DNA of 41,109 bases, taken from assembly GCA_903951635.1 (NCBI GenBank), contig CAJBCV010000071.1:1-41109 (forward strand), in the 5' to 3' direction. A model generated the notes under the pieces. The model searched no databases. It saw only the letters and a list, made by a program, of their open reading frames with translations, and was not told the origin of the DNA. This document shows, one piece after another, positions 1 to 10,600 of this stretch (positions are counted from its first letter, which is position 1; every line of letters begins with the position of its first letter). The stretch comes from an uncultured Planctomycetaceae bacterium (GTDB taxonomy: Bacteria; Planctomycetota; Planctomycetia; Pirellulales; UBA1268). Both the position numbers and the translations under genes were made by a program.

Positions 1-1
1 C

Positions 2-3000
2 GATGAGGATCGCAACGCCCGAACGACCAAGGCCCTCGAAGCCTTGCTTGAAGACTGTGGCGAGAACGACGTCGCGGCGATGGTCCGGCATCGGCTGGCG
101 GGCATCGTACGCCAAGGGAGCGACGACGACGCGGTGGTGAAGGCCCGCGCCATCGCCGCCGCCGGCGCTGCCTCGCATCCCGAATCCGCAGGGGGGAAGC
201 TGTGCAAAAATCTCGTCGCCGAGATCGACGGCAAGACGCTCGAGCTGTTCACCGAGCGCACCTGGACAGCCCCTTGGCCGACGATCCGGGCTCGTTTCAA
301 AAACCTCGCGAAGGTCCACGTCCGAATCGTGAAGGCCGATTGGCTCGCCCGGCTCCGCGCCGGCAAGCCGCAGTGGCAGTGGCTCGATGACGGCGATCGG
401 GCGAAGCTCGTGGCGGCCGCACCGCTGAAAGCCTTCGCCGTCGACCTCCCTGCCACGGACAACCTCCGCGACCACACCCACGACATCAAAGCGCCGGAGG
501 ATCTCCCCCCCGGCGCGTACTGGGTGCTTGCGAGCGCCGACGCCGACTTCGGCGCCGACGACAACGTCGTGGCCACGACGCTCGTGTGGGTGACGCGCCT
601 GGCGGTGGTCCAGCGCACCAGCGTCTCCCCCGGTGCCGGCGGCCCGCTGGCTGGCCATGTCGTCGACAGCGCCTCCGGAAAGCCGCTGGCTGGCGTGAGC
701 GTGCAAGCGTTCGTCCGTGCCCAAGCCGGCAACCCCGCGCCGTTCGAGCCGGCCGGCAAGGTGACCACCGACGCTGACGGTTTTTACGAGCTCGCCATCG
801 AGCCACAGCGCGAAACGCTCCTCCAGTTCGCAGCGACGCTCGACGGTGCCCTGCACGAGATCGCCTCCGACCCGCTTTCGGTCTGGCACCAAGAGCAGCC
901 GCAGCAGCATGCGAGCTTCATCCTCATGGCCGACCGCGGCATCCACCGCCCCGGGCAGATCGTCCGCTACAAGGGAATCCTCGCCCATGCCGATCGGGCC
1001 AAGCGCGACTACCGGGCGCTGGCCGACCGCGCGGTGAGCGTCACCTTCCGCGATGCCAATGGCCGCGAGCTCTCCCGGCAGAGGCAGACGTCGAATGCGA
1101 CCGGCTCGTTCCACGGCGAGTTTGCCATTCCCTCAGGTGCCCTGCCGGGGCAATGGACCATCATCGCCGAGGGGGAGGGGGCAAGCGGTGTCCTCGGGGT
1201 GCGCGTCGAGGAGTACAAGCGGCCGAAGTTCAAAGTCGAACTCGCCGCGCCACGAAACCCCGTCGTCATCGACAAGGCCGTGTCCCTCGTCGGCACCGCC
1301 ACCACCTACACCGGCCTGCCGGTGGCCGGCGCGAAGGTTCGTTACCGGGTCGAGCGGCAGATGCGGTTTCCCCCCTGGTGCCGCTGGTTCTTTCCGTGGA
1401 TCCCGTTCGACGGCGGCCCGGCCCGAATCGCCCGCGGCAGCGCCACGACCGATGCCGATGGAAAGTTCACCGTTGAGTTTCCGGCGAAGCCAGATCGTGG
1501 CGTGCCGGTCGACAGCCTGCCGGTGTTCACCTACCGGGTGATCGCCGACGTCACCGATCCCTCAGGCGAGACGCGTGTCGCCGATCGGGCCGTCCGCGCC
1601 GGCTACGCGCCGCTCCAAGCCGATCTCAAGGCCGAGGCCTGGCAGGCGACCGGCCCGGATGGCACGCCGGCGGAGGTAACCATCACCGTCACGACGCAGT
1701 CGCTCGATGACGAGCCGCGCGCGGCCACTGGCACGCTCGCGATCCATCGCCTCGTCCAGCCCGAGCAGCCGCTCCGCGGCGACCTCCTCGAGCCCTTCGC
1801 CTCGGTCCTCCCGCGCCCCGCCGCTCGCCCTCTCCCCGGGGGCAAGCGCGGAGCGAAGCCGGGGCGGCTGCCAGCGCCCCTTCCCAGCCTCGATCCGAAC
1901 GATCCCGAGGGCTGGGAGAGCGGCGCGGAAGTCTTCAAGCTCGATGTCACCACCGACGGGGTCACCGGCAAAGCGGTGGCGAAGGTCAAGCTCCCCCCTG
2001 GCATCTACCGGGCGGAGTTCGTCGTCGCCGGAGCCAACGGCACCCCCGACGTGAAGGACCGCCACACGATCGAAGTCGTCGCCCCCGAATCGACGGCTTC
2101 CGTGATCAAGCGCCCCCTCATGCTCACCGCGGCGACGACGACCGCCCAACCGGGAAGCACCTTCGACGCGATCGTCGCCACTGGCTACGACGAGGGCCGC
2201 GTGCTCGTCGAGGTGTTGCGCGACGGCAAGCTCCTTTCGCGCCACTGGACCGAGCCAGGGCGGACGCAATGGCCGGTGCGGGTCGAGGTTGGTGACGACC
2301 ACCGCGGCGGCTTCACGCTGCGGGCTTGGATGGTGCGCGACGGCCGGCTCCATCTCAAAGAGCAGGTGATCGACGTCCCCTGGACGAACAAGCGGCTCGA
2401 GATCGCCTGGGAGCGATTCACCCGCCGCGTCGAGCCGGGAGCGAAGGAGATCTGGCGGGCGCGCGTGAAGTCGGCCGACGACGCCCTCGACGGGGCAGGG
2501 AAGGGGGTGCCGGCCGAGATCGTGGCGACGCTTTACGACCAGTCGCTCGATGCCCTCGCCCCGCTCGCCTGGCCCCCCGGGCTCTCCGGGCTGTTCCGCC
2601 GCGAGAGCTCCCCGGTGAACACGCTGTTCAGCAATCGGCCCGAGGTCCTCCAGCAGATCGTCGGAAGCTGGGTCGTGCCGCAGGTGCCGGTGGACATCAG
2701 TTGGCGCCGGTTCCGCGATCCGTTCGGCCCCCAGTCGATGCAGTTCTTCGGCTTCAACCGCCGCGGGATGATGCCGATGATGCGCGGCGCGATGCCGGCA
2801 GCGCCGATGATGGCCGACGCGATGATGGCCGACGCGGCCCCGGGCCGGATGATGGCCAAGGGAGCGCCGGTCGCCCTCGGCCTCGAGATGGACTTCGCCG
2901 CTGTGGGCGACGGGGAAGGCCCACCGCCAGCGGCCAACACGGCTGCCGCCGCTCCGCCGCCGCCCCGGAAAAACCTCGTCGAGACGGCCTTCTTTCTGCC

Positions 3001-5326
3001 GGCCCTCACGAGCAACGACGACGGCAGCGTGACGATCGAGTTCACCCTCCCCGACACGCTCACCACCTGGCAGTTCAAGTCACTCGCCCACGACGCGAGC
3101 CTCCGTTCCGGCACGCTCCTCGATACTGCCGTGGCCGCCAAGGACCTGATGGTGGAGCCGGTCGTGCCACGGTTCCTCCGCGAAGGGGACGTCGTCGAGA
3201 TCCCGGTGAAGGTCGGCAACCGCTCGACCGGCTCCCTTGCGGGAAAAGTCCGCTTGGAGCTCTTCGACGCCCGCACCGGCGACTCGCGCCAGGCCCTGCT
3301 AGAGACACCGGCCGAGCAGCCCTTCGAGCTTGCCGCCGGGCAGTCGAAGCCGGTGGTCTTCCGGGTGCGCGTGGCCGATGGCACCGAGACCTTGCGCTAT
3401 CTCGCCACCGGCTCGGCAGGCCGGGCCGCCGACGGTGAGGAGGCGTTTTTGCCGGTCCTCTCCCGGCGCGTCCTCGTCGATGAATCGGTGCCGATCACGC
3501 TCCGCGGCCCCGGCTCGAAAACGGTGACTATTCATCGGCTCGCAAACGTCAAGGATCATCCCTCGATCGCCAGCCAGTCGCTCGTCGTCCAGGCGGCATC
3601 CAATCCCGCCTGGTATGCCGTCCTCGCCCTGCCGTCGATCGCCGAGCCGACCGACGAGAGCGTCGAAACGCTCTTCACGCGGCTCTACGCCAACGCCTGG
3701 GCCGGGCACATCGCCCGCTCCGACGCGCGGATCGCGGCAGCGTTCGAACAGTGGCGCAATCCCCCGCCGGGACAGAAGCCGCTCGAAAGCCCGCTCGAAA
3801 AAAACTCCGAGCTCATGCAGACGCTCCTCGCCGAGACGCCGTGGGTGCGCGAGGCGGTCGACGAGCGCGAGGCGCGGCATCGCATCGGCCTCCTCTTCGA
3901 CGCCAACCGGGCGGCCGACGAACAGGCCTCGGCCCTGCGGCGCCTCGAGGGGATGCGGGCCGGCGACGGCGGCTGGCCCTGGTTCCCCGGCGGACGCACC
4001 TGCACGCCGGTGACGCTCTCGATCCTCGCGGGCTTCGGCCGGCTCCGGGCCGCCGGGGTCGATCTCGACATTCAACCGGCGCTCGCCACGCTCCCCTGGC
4101 TCGACGGTCAGTTTGTCGAGTGGCGGAATGAAGCGAAAAAAAGAGGCAAGGGAGAACCGACGATCGACTCTGGTGTCGCGCTTGCCCTCTACGCCCGCAG
4201 TTTCTTCGCCGCCGACATGCCGCCGCAAGGCGAGGCCGCCGCGGCGATCGAGTTCTGGCGCGACAACGCACGCACGACCTGGATGAAGGTCGACGCCCGC
4301 CGCTCGCAGGGGCATCTGGCCATCGCGCTGTTCCGATCGGGTGACCGCGAGACGGCCCTCTCGATCCTCGACAGCCTCCGGCAGCGCGCCGTCGATGCCG
4401 ACGTGAGGCCGGGCGAAGAGAAGGATGCCTGGCAGGGGATGTGGTGGCGCGATCCCCACCCGGCCTGGTGGCAGTGGGCCGCGGCGCCGATCGAGACTCA
4501 AGGAGTCATGATCGAGGCCTTCGACGAGGTGGCCGGTGACCGCGAGGCCGTCGAGGCGCTCAAAGTTTGGCTCCTCTCGCAGAAGCGCACGAGCCAGTGG
4601 CGCGGCAACCGGGCCACGGCCGATGCCGTCGGCGCGCTCCTCGGCCGCGGCGCCGATCTCCTCGCTTCGACGGAGCTCGTGAGCGTCGATGTCGGCGGCG
4701 AGAAGATCGCGCCGGGGAACGACGGCGCGCCTCGTGCCGAGGCCGGCACCGGCTTCATCGAGACGCGCTTCACGCGCCGCGAGATCGAGCCGAGGATGGG
4801 GAATGTCACGCTCTCGCGGAAGGAAAAGGGGCTCGCCTTCGGTGGCGTCCACTGGCAGTATCTCGACGACATCGCCAATGTCCCGGCGGTGGGGCGAGCG
4901 GAGCTGGCGATCGACAAGCAGCTGTTTGTGAAGCGGCAGACGAAGGCCGGGCCGGAACTCGTGGCCGCGGCGGCCGATGGCACGACGCGCGTGGAGGTGG
5001 GGGACGAGCTCGTCGTGCGGCTCGTGGTCACGAGCGATCGCGACTACGAGTTTCTCGAGCTCTCCGACCATCGCCCGAGCCTCACCGAGCCGGTCGACGT
5101 CCTCTCGGGGTGGCGGTGGGCCGATGGGGCCGGCTGGTATCTCGCCGTCCGCGATGCCTCGACGCAGCTGTTCTTCGAGCGGCTGCCACGCGGGACGCAC
5201 GTCTTCGAGTATTCGCTCCGCGCCGCGCACCGGGGCACGGCCTCGAGCGGATTCGCCTCGATCCGCAGTCGCTATGCCCCGGAGTTCTCCGCCCACTCTG
5301 GCGCCATCGCCCTGGAGGTGGAATGA
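2..5326 (+). CDS. Alpha-2-macroglobulin family protein, 5'-truncated by window edge, thioester lost
   Basis: The reading frame is open from nt 2, so the true start lies upstream and the TTG at 44 is only an in-frame codon; about 1775 codons are visible. Bacterial alpha-2-macroglobulins are large envelope proteins built of repeated MG domains and often act as protease traps. Visible parts: a carboxypeptidase-regulatory-like beta domain near nt 630-800, bait/MG repeats, a Met-rich plus Pro/Ala-rich insert (nt 2762-2980), then the A2M core beginning KNLVETAFFLPAL and an all-helical thioester-type domain. In the segment equivalent to EYPYECAEQTF of Bacteroidetes homologs this protein reads EPTDESVETLF, so the Cys and Gln that form the thioester are Ser and Thr (nt 3659-3670). 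Family assignment is firm; the role is inferred. No pbpC gene, the usual partner of thioester-type bacterial homologs, lies downstream. Confidence 0.93.
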   Translation, partial: DEDRNARTTKALEALLEDCGENDVAAMVRHRLAGIVRQGSDDDAVVKARAIAAAGAASHPESAGGKLCKNLVAEIDGKTLELFTERTWTAPWPTIRARFKNLAKVHVRIVKADWLARLRAGKPQWQWLDDGDRAKLVAAAPLKAFAVDLPATDNLRDHTHDIKAPEDLPPGAYWVLASADADFGADDNVVATTLVWVTRLAVVQRTSVSPGAGGPLAGHVVDSASGKPLAGVSVQAFVRAQAGNPAPFEPAGKVTTDADGFYELAIEPQRETLLQFAATLDGALHEIASDPLSVWHQEQPQQHASFILMADRGIHRPGQIVRYKGILAHADRAKRDYRALADRAVSVTFRDANGRELSRQRQTSNATGSFHGEFAIPSGALPGQWTIIAEGEGASGVLGVRVEEYKRPKFKVELAAPRNPVVIDKAVSLVGTATTYTGLPVAGAKVRYRVERQMRFPPWCRWFFPWIPFDGGPARIARGSATTDADGKFTVEFPAKPDRGVPVDSLPVFTYRVIADVTDPSGETRVADRAVRAGYAPLQADLKAEAWQATGPDGTPAEVTITVTTQSLDDEPRAATGTLAIHRLVQPEQPLRGDLLEPFASVLPRPAARPLPGGKRGAKPGRLPAPLPSLDPNDPEGWESGAEVFKLDVTTDGVTGKAVAKVKLPPGIYRAEFVVAGANGTPDVKDRHTIEVVAPESTASVIKRPLMLTAATTTAQPGSTFDAIVATGYDEGRVLVEVLRDGKLLSRHWTEPGRTQWPVRVEVGDDHRGGFTLRAWMVRDGRLHLKEQVIDVPWTNKRLEIAWERFTRRVEPGAKEIWRARVKSADDALDGAGKGVPAEIVATLYDQSLDALAPLAWPPGLSGLFRRESSPVNTLFSNRPEVLQQIVGSWVVPQVPVDISWRRFRDPFGPQSMQFFGFNRRGMMPMMRGAMPAAPMMADAMMADAAPGRMMAKGAPVALGLEMDFAAVGDGEGPPPAANTAAAAPPPPRKNLVETAFFLPALTSNDDGSVTIEFTLPDTLTTWQFKSLAHDASLRSGTLLDTAVAAKDLMVEPVVPRFLREGDVVEIPVKVGNRSTGSLAGKVRLELFDARTGDSRQALLETPAEQPFELAAGQSKPVVFRVRVADGTETLRYLATGSAGRAADGEEAFLPVLSRRVLVDESVPITLRGPGSKTVTIHRLANVKDHPSIASQSLVVQAASNPAWYAVLALPSIAEPTDESVETLFTRLYANAWAGHIARSDARIAAAFEQWRNPPPGQKPLESPLEKNSELMQTLLAETPWVREAVDEREARHRIGLLFDANRAADEQASALRRLEGMRAGDGGWPWFPGGRTCTPVTLSILAGFGRLRAAGVDLDIQPALATLPWLDGQFVEWRNEAKKRGKGEPTIDSGVALALYARSFFAADMPPQGEAAAAIEFWRDNARTTWMKVDARRSQGHLAIALFRSGDRETALSILDSLRQRAVDADVRPGEEKDAWQGMWWRDPHPAWWQWAAAPIETQGVMIEAFDEVAGDREAVEALKVWLLSQKRTSQWRGNRATADAVGALLGRGADLLASTELVSVDVGGEKIAPGNDGAPRAEAGTGFIETRFTRREIEPRMGNVTLSRKEKGLAFGGVHWQYLDDIANVPAVGRAELAIDKQLFVKRQTKAGPELVAAAADGTTRVEVGDELVVRLVVTSDRDYEFLELSDHRPSLTEPVDVLSGWRWADGAGWYLAVRDASTQLFFERLPRGTHVFEYSLRAAHRGTASSGFASIRSRYAPEFSAHSGAIALEVE

Positions 5327-5351
5327 GCAGCGGCGTGCTATTCTCTCCCGT

Positions 5352-5771
5352 ATGAAACATCGACCGGACCCGACCGATCGCCGCCGCCGCGACGAGGATG
5401 GCGCGGAGGTGAGCACCGAGCTTGCCCGGGAGCGCAACCGGGAGGCGGCTGACCGCACCTTACTCGCCTGGATTCGCACGAGCCTGGCGATGGTCAGCCT
5501 CGGCTTCGGCATCGAGCGTTTCGGCCAGGCGGCGGTGAGCCTCGACGGCGGCGGATTCTCGCCGCTCAAGACACGGTTTTACGGGGCGACGCTCATGGCC
5601 CTGGGGATCGTGGCGACGCTCGCCGGGATGTGGGAGCACCGGCTCGTCCTCAAGGCGGTCTCCAAAGACGACTACCGCTATTCCGACCGCCCCCCGATCG
5701 CGCGCTGGCTCGGTGCCGGTCTCATCGTCGTGGGGATCGCCGGGCTGGCCGCGATGCTCGTCGCCTTCTGA
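5352..5771 (+). CDS. DUF202 (YidH-like) small membrane protein
   Basis: This 139-residue protein has a charged N-terminus (many Arg and Asp in residues 1-35), then the DUF202 hallmark NREAADRTLLAWIRTSLAM followed by a glycine-rich hydrophobic stretch. Three membrane helices can be seen at about residues 42-60, 80-98 and 116-138. DUF202 proteins are small inner-membrane proteins of unknown function, and some are fused to SPX domains in vacuolar polyphosphate polymerase complexes. The ATG at 5352 lies 25 nt after the macroglobulin stop and 17 nt before the start of the lactate permease, so the three genes may share a transcript. Upstream in-frame codons exist but overlap the preceding gene. The family assignment is secure and the function unknown. 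Confidence 0.85.
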   Translation: MKHRPDPTDRRRRDEDGAEVSTELARERNREAADRTLLAWIRTSLAMVSLGFGIERFGQAAVSLDGGGFSPLKTRFYGATLMALGIVATLAGMWEHRLVLKAVSKDDYRYSDRPPIARWLGAGLIVVGIAGLAAMLVAF

Positions 5772-5788
5772 ACGCTCAGGAAGAAGCC

Positions 5789-7477
5789 GTGGTCTGGGAT
5801 CATGTCTACGACCCGCTCGGCTCCCCACTTCTCTCCACGCTCGTGGCGATGCTGCCGCTGGTGGTGCTGCTGGGATTGCTCGCCGGCTGCGGGTGGTCGG
5901 CACAGCGCGCCGCCCTCGCCGGTCTGCTCACGGCCCTCGGCGTAGCCGTCGGCGTCGTCGGCATGCCGCTGGATGCCGCGGCGGCAGCGACGCTCTACGG
6001 CGCCTGCTTCGGGCTGTTCCCGATCGGGTGGATCATCGTCGCGGCGATGTTTCTCTACAGCCTGTCGGTGGAGGCAGGTGCGCTCGATGTCATGAAGCGA
6101 TCGGTGACCAGGCTCTCGGCCGATCACCGCATTCAGGCGCTGCTCATCGCCTTCTCCTTCGGCGCATTCCTCGAGGGGGCGGCCGGCTTCGGGGCGCCGG
6201 TGGCGATCTCGGCGGCGCTCCTCACCGGCGCCGGGTTCCCCGCCTTCGAGGCGGCGTGTCTCGCACTCATCGCCAACACCGCTCCGGTCGCGTTCGGTGC
6301 CCTGGGCACCCCGATCATCACCCTCGCGAAGGTCACCGGCCTCGAGGAACAGGCGATCTCGGCGATGGCGGGGCGGCAACTCCCCTTCTTCTCGCTCGTC
6401 GTCCCGGCCTGGATGGTGGTGACGATGTCAGGCTGGAGGGGGCTCGTCGGCGTCTGGCCGGCGGTGCTCGTCTGCGGAGCGTCGTTTGCGCTGGTGCAGG
6501 CGGGCGTGGCAAACCTCGTCGGCCCCGCGCTTGTCGATGTCGTCGGCGGGCTTGTGAGCCTCGCCTGCCTGGCGGCTTTCATGCGGGTGTGGCAGCCGCG
6601 GGATTGCTGGCGCTACGGCGCGGCGGTTGGGCCAAACCTGACGGGAGCCTCGGAGGCGATCGATCCGCCGGGTAGGATCGTGTGGGCTTGGATGCCGTGG
6701 GTATTTCTGTCGCTCTCCGTGTTCGCCTGGGGATTGCCGGCGGTGAAATCCGCCCTCGAGGCCAAACCGGAGAGCGTCCTCGCGGGTGTCGTGCCGGGTG
6801 CGGCGGTCGCTCCGGAGTTCCCCGTTCCCCGTCTCCACGAGGCGGTCGCGAAGGTCGCGCCAGCGACGCCTCTCGACCGCGAACTCGAGCGCGCCGTCTA
6901 CCGGCTCAACTGGCTCTCCGCCGCCGGCACCGGGATCCTCCTGGCGGCCCTGGTCGCCATCCCCTGGCTGGGGATCGGCCCGCGGCGGGCCTGGAGGATT
7001 TGGAAGGAGAACCTCGCCCGTCTCTCCATCCCGCTGGTGACGATCGCGGCGATGCTGGCGCTGGCCTTCGTCACCCGCTACTCGGGGACCGACGTGATCC
7101 TCGGCCTGGCGATGACGCGCACGGGCCCCGCCTATCCGTTGTTCGCGGCGCTCCTCGGCTGGCTCGGGGTCGCCCTCACCGGCTCTGACACCTCGAGCAA
7201 TGCGATGTTCGGCAGCCTCCAGCGGGTCACCGCCGAGCAGCTCGGACTCGATCCGCTTCTCATCTGCACCGCCAACAGCACCGGTGGCGTGATGGGGAAG
7301 ATGATCGACGCCCAGAGCATCGTCGTCGCCGCCACCGCCACCGGCATCGATCGCCAGGAAGGGGCTATCCTGCGGCGGGTCTTCCCCCACAGCCTCGCCT
7401 TGGCGGTGCTCGTCGGGATTCTCGTCTGGCTGCAGACCGGCCCGCTCCTGTGGATGGTGCCGGGACCGGCCCGGTAG
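5789..7477 (+). CDS. lldP: L-lactate permease (LctP/LldP family)
   Basis: This 562-residue polytopic protein imports L-lactate, and often D-lactate and glycolate, by proton symport across the inner membrane; E. coli LldP is 551 residues. Diagnostic family segments are the N-terminal YDPLGS, GLFPIGWIIVAAMFLYSLSV, the pattern FGAFLEGAAGFGAPVAISAA, then LIANTAPVAFGALGTPI and GRQLPFFSLVVPAWMV. Near the C-terminus come the conserved GSDTSSNAMFG and GVMGKMIDAQSIVVA motifs. The start chosen is GTG at 5789, because AGGAAGAAG sits just upstream at 5778-5786 and the protein then begins VVWDHVYDP like known members; the longer open frame overlaps the DUF202 gene. No lactate dehydrogenase genes are in the window. 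Confidence 0.93.
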   Translation: MVWDHVYDPLGSPLLSTLVAMLPLVVLLGLLAGCGWSAQRAALAGLLTALGVAVGVVGMPLDAAAAATLYGACFGLFPIGWIIVAAMFLYSLSVEAGALDVMKRSVTRLSADHRIQALLIAFSFGAFLEGAAGFGAPVAISAALLTGAGFPAFEAACLALIANTAPVAFGALGTPIITLAKVTGLEEQAISAMAGRQLPFFSLVVPAWMVVTMSGWRGLVGVWPAVLVCGASFALVQAGVANLVGPALVDVVGGLVSLACLAAFMRVWQPRDCWRYGAAVGPNLTGASEAIDPPGRIVWAWMPWVFLSLSVFAWGLPAVKSALEAKPESVLAGVVPGAAVAPEFPVPRLHEAVAKVAPATPLDRELERAVYRLNWLSAAGTGILLAALVAIPWLGIGPRRAWRIWKENLARLSIPLVTIAAMLALAFVTRYSGTDVILGLAMTRTGPAYPLFAALLGWLGVALTGSDTSSNAMFGSLQRVTAEQLGLDPLLICTANSTGGVMGKMIDAQSIVVAATATGIDRQEGAILRRVFPHSLALAVLVGILVWLQTGPLLWMVPGPAR

Positions 7478-7617
7478 CCAGCAGGGAGAAAAGCCGTCCC
7501 CCCGGAGGTGGAGCCGCCCCCGGTGCGGCGGCGTGCTGAGGCGGTAGAATCTATTCATCTGTCGCCCCTCCCTGCCTCCCTGCCTTCCTCCCTCCCTCAG
7601 CCCCGGTAGGCTCCGCC
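7478..7617 (+). promoter_or_regulatory. Leader of the TPR gene with a -10-like hexamer and pyrimidine tract
   Basis: This 140-nt gap follows the lactate permease. TAGAAT at 7545-7550 resembles a sigma-70 -10 box but no convincing -35 is at the right distance. The next 35 nt are a pyrimidine-rich tract of CTCCCTGCCT-like units (about 7566-7600) that would be an unstructured leader. The ATG at 7618 has only a weak purine motif (GTAGG) upstream. Promoter placement is tentative. Confidence 0.25.
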
Positions 7618-10600
7618 ATGCGACGTGTGAACGTGCCGCTCCTCATCGCCGTCCTCCTCCTCCTCATCGGCGGCGCGGCGGGCACCTACCTGCTCCATCG
7701 TTTCCAAGTGCGGCGCAATGCCGAGGACATGGCCCGTCAGGCCAAGCGGCAGATGGACGAGGGGAACGACGAGGAGGCGATCCGTCTCCTCGCTCGGTAT
7801 GTCGCGCTCCGGCCGGACGACGCCCCACGGCAACGCGACTATGCCGAACTCCTCCTCCGGCAAGTCGATGCAGGGAAGGCGAACGCCCGCTTCGTCGCCG
7901 CCACGGTCGCAGCGCTCGAGATCGCCGTCCGCAAGGATCCCGACAACGACCCCCTCCGCGAGAAACTGGCAACCCTCCTCGGCCGCATGGGCGATCCCGA
8001 TTCCATCCTTGCCGCGAACAAGCACCTTGCCATGATCCGGGAGCGGCGGACATCCGACGAGTCCGACGAGGACACCCGGCGGATCGACCGCATGTACGCC
8101 GCCACGGCGGCTCAGTCAGGGGAGTTTGACGAGGCGGAGACCGTCCTCGCCGCGCTCACCGGCTTCGACCGGCGCACCCGACAATTCGACCCCGCGTTCC
8201 AGCCCGCGCCGGGGCATCCCGAAACTTTCGCCGCCCTCGCGGAGCTTCTCGAGAAGCACCGCCGTGATCCGAAGACGGCCCGGCAGGTCATCGAGCGGAT
8301 GGTGGAGGTCGGCCCAGACGACGCCAGCACCTGGAAGGTCATGGCGACATGGCGGATGGGACACCAGCAGGCAGATGAGGCGCTCGAGGCGGTGGAGAAA
8401 GCCCGCGTTCTTGACCCCGACGACCAAGACGCAGCGCTGCTCGAACTGCGCTTGGCTCTCGTCGGCAATCGTCTCGACCGGGCCGAGGAGCTCCTCGCCG
8501 GGCCGCTCGGTGAGGCCACCGACTCCGCGGAGGTCCCGGCGGCCAAGGCCTATCTCGCGCGGCAGAAGGGAAATCTCGACGGAACGATCGAGATCCTCCG
8601 CAAAGCGATCGGTGACTTCCCTTCCAGTCCGGCCTTCAGAACGGATCTCCTCTTCGTCTTGGCCGAGGTCCGAAAAATCGACGAACTCGGTGAGCTGATC
8701 GTCGAATCCCGGCCGATCCTCGGCAAGGACGCCGTCCCGATCCTGTGGGCCGAGGCCATGGTCGCCATGTCCGAACAGAAGTGGACCGAGGCGTTGAAAC
8801 TCCTGGATCGGGTCCGGCCGCAGGTCGCCGCCGACACAGCCATGACCCGCCGCGTCGACCTGTCGATCGCCACCTGCCACGGGGGCCTCGGCCAGCGCGA
8901 TCAGGCCAACGACGCCCGGAAGCGGGCCTTCGCCGATGCGCCAGAATCGCTCGGCGCGCGCTTCAACGAAATGATCTCCCTCGACTTGGCCCAGCGCTGG
9001 CAGGAGGCGCTGGTGATCGCGGAGGAATTGGCCGCCCAGGCTTCCCCCGAGAGCCTCGCCGCCAATCCCGCGCTGTCGAGGACACTCCTCCGCCTTCGGA
9101 TCCGCGATCAGTTGACCCGGAATGCCGATCGCCGCGACTGGACGAAGGTCGATGCGCTCGTCGACCGGATCGCCGCCGAGCCTGACGTCGATCCGATCGA
9201 AATCGGACGGATGAAGATTGAAATCCTTGCCGCGAAGGACAAGCTCGACGAGGCCCGCGCCGCCTCCGACGAGATCATCGCCGCCCATCCCGAGAATCCC
9301 TCGCTCTTCGCCCAGCGTCTCGTCCTCCTCGCCGCGGCCGGCGAGGTCGAAGAGGCTCGGGCCAACTTGAAGAGCGCCGCTGATTCGATCCGCGATACTC
9401 CCGAGGTTCTCGAGGCCGAGGCGAGGCTGGCGGCGACCGGCCCTGCCTCCGAAGCTGGCGAATGGCTCACCGATCTCGAGGCGCGGATGGGGCGAGTGAC
9501 CGGCCCTGCCGCCGACCGTTGCGCTCGCCAGTTGATCGCGATCCATGTCGGCCGTGGCAACGTCAGCGACGCCGAACGCGTGGCCGGCACGCTCCTCGCC
9601 CGACGGCCGAACGATCTGGCCGTTCGCCAGGTCGTTCTCGAACTCGCCGCCGAACGCGATGCCGTCGACGAGGTGGCCCGCCAGACCGCCGAGATCGTCC
9701 GCGCCGCCGGCCCGACCACCGCTACGGCGAAGCTCGCCACGGCCGTGTCGAAGATCGTTGGCGTCCGCTCGAAGCGGCAGGGCCTTCAAGTCGCCGACAC
9801 CCCCACCGCCGCCCTTTCCGCCGAGGATCTGGCCGCTCTCGGAGAAGCCCGGGACCTGCTCACCGTGGCAGGCGCCGAGCGACAAGGATGGTCGGAAGTG
9901 CCGCGGATGCAGGGGGCGATCGCGGAGATCCAAGGCGACCCCAGCGGCGCCATCGGTCACCTGAGGAGAGCCGTCGAACTCGGTGAATCCTTGCCCTTCG
10001 CGCGGCGGCGGCTCGCCATCCTGCTCACGGCCGCCGGTCGGCTCGACGAGGCGGCGCCGGTGATCGCGTCGCTCGGGGATGCCGGTGGGCCGACCATCGA
10101 CCGAATCCGCGCCCAGATCCTCGCCGGCGCCGGCCGCACCGACATCGCCCTGAAGATCGGCGCCTCGCTGACGCCGGAGGATTGCCGAGACGTGCAGCAA
10201 TTGATCTGGTACGCGCGGCTGCTGGCATCCTGCGAGCGGCTGGACGAGGCCGAGCAGGTCTGCCGTCGCGCGACGGAGGCGGCTCCCGACGATGCGGTGG
10301 CCTGGTCGTTGCTCCTCCGACTGCAGGCCACGGCGGGGGCCGGCGATCGCGCGGCGGAGACGACCCGTCGGGCGCTGGCCGCGCTCGAGGGTGACGCCCG
10401 CGAACGATTCGAGATCGCTGCCGACGAGGCGCTGGGCAATCCCGAGGAGACCGAACGCGCGGCCAAGGAGGCCGTCGAGAAGGCCCCCGACGACCTCATC
10501 GCCGCCCGGCGTCTCGTCGATCTCCTCGTGCGCCGGAAGCGCCCTGCCGAGGCCCAAGCGGAATTGCGAAGGATCGTCGCCCTCGAATCGGCGCAGGGGA

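Noticed and set aside
3299-5569. 756-codon open frame on the minus strand
   Set aside because: It lies opposite the macroglobulin gene; its translation is Arg-rich, low-complexity and without family motifs, as expected for antisense frames in high-GC DNA.
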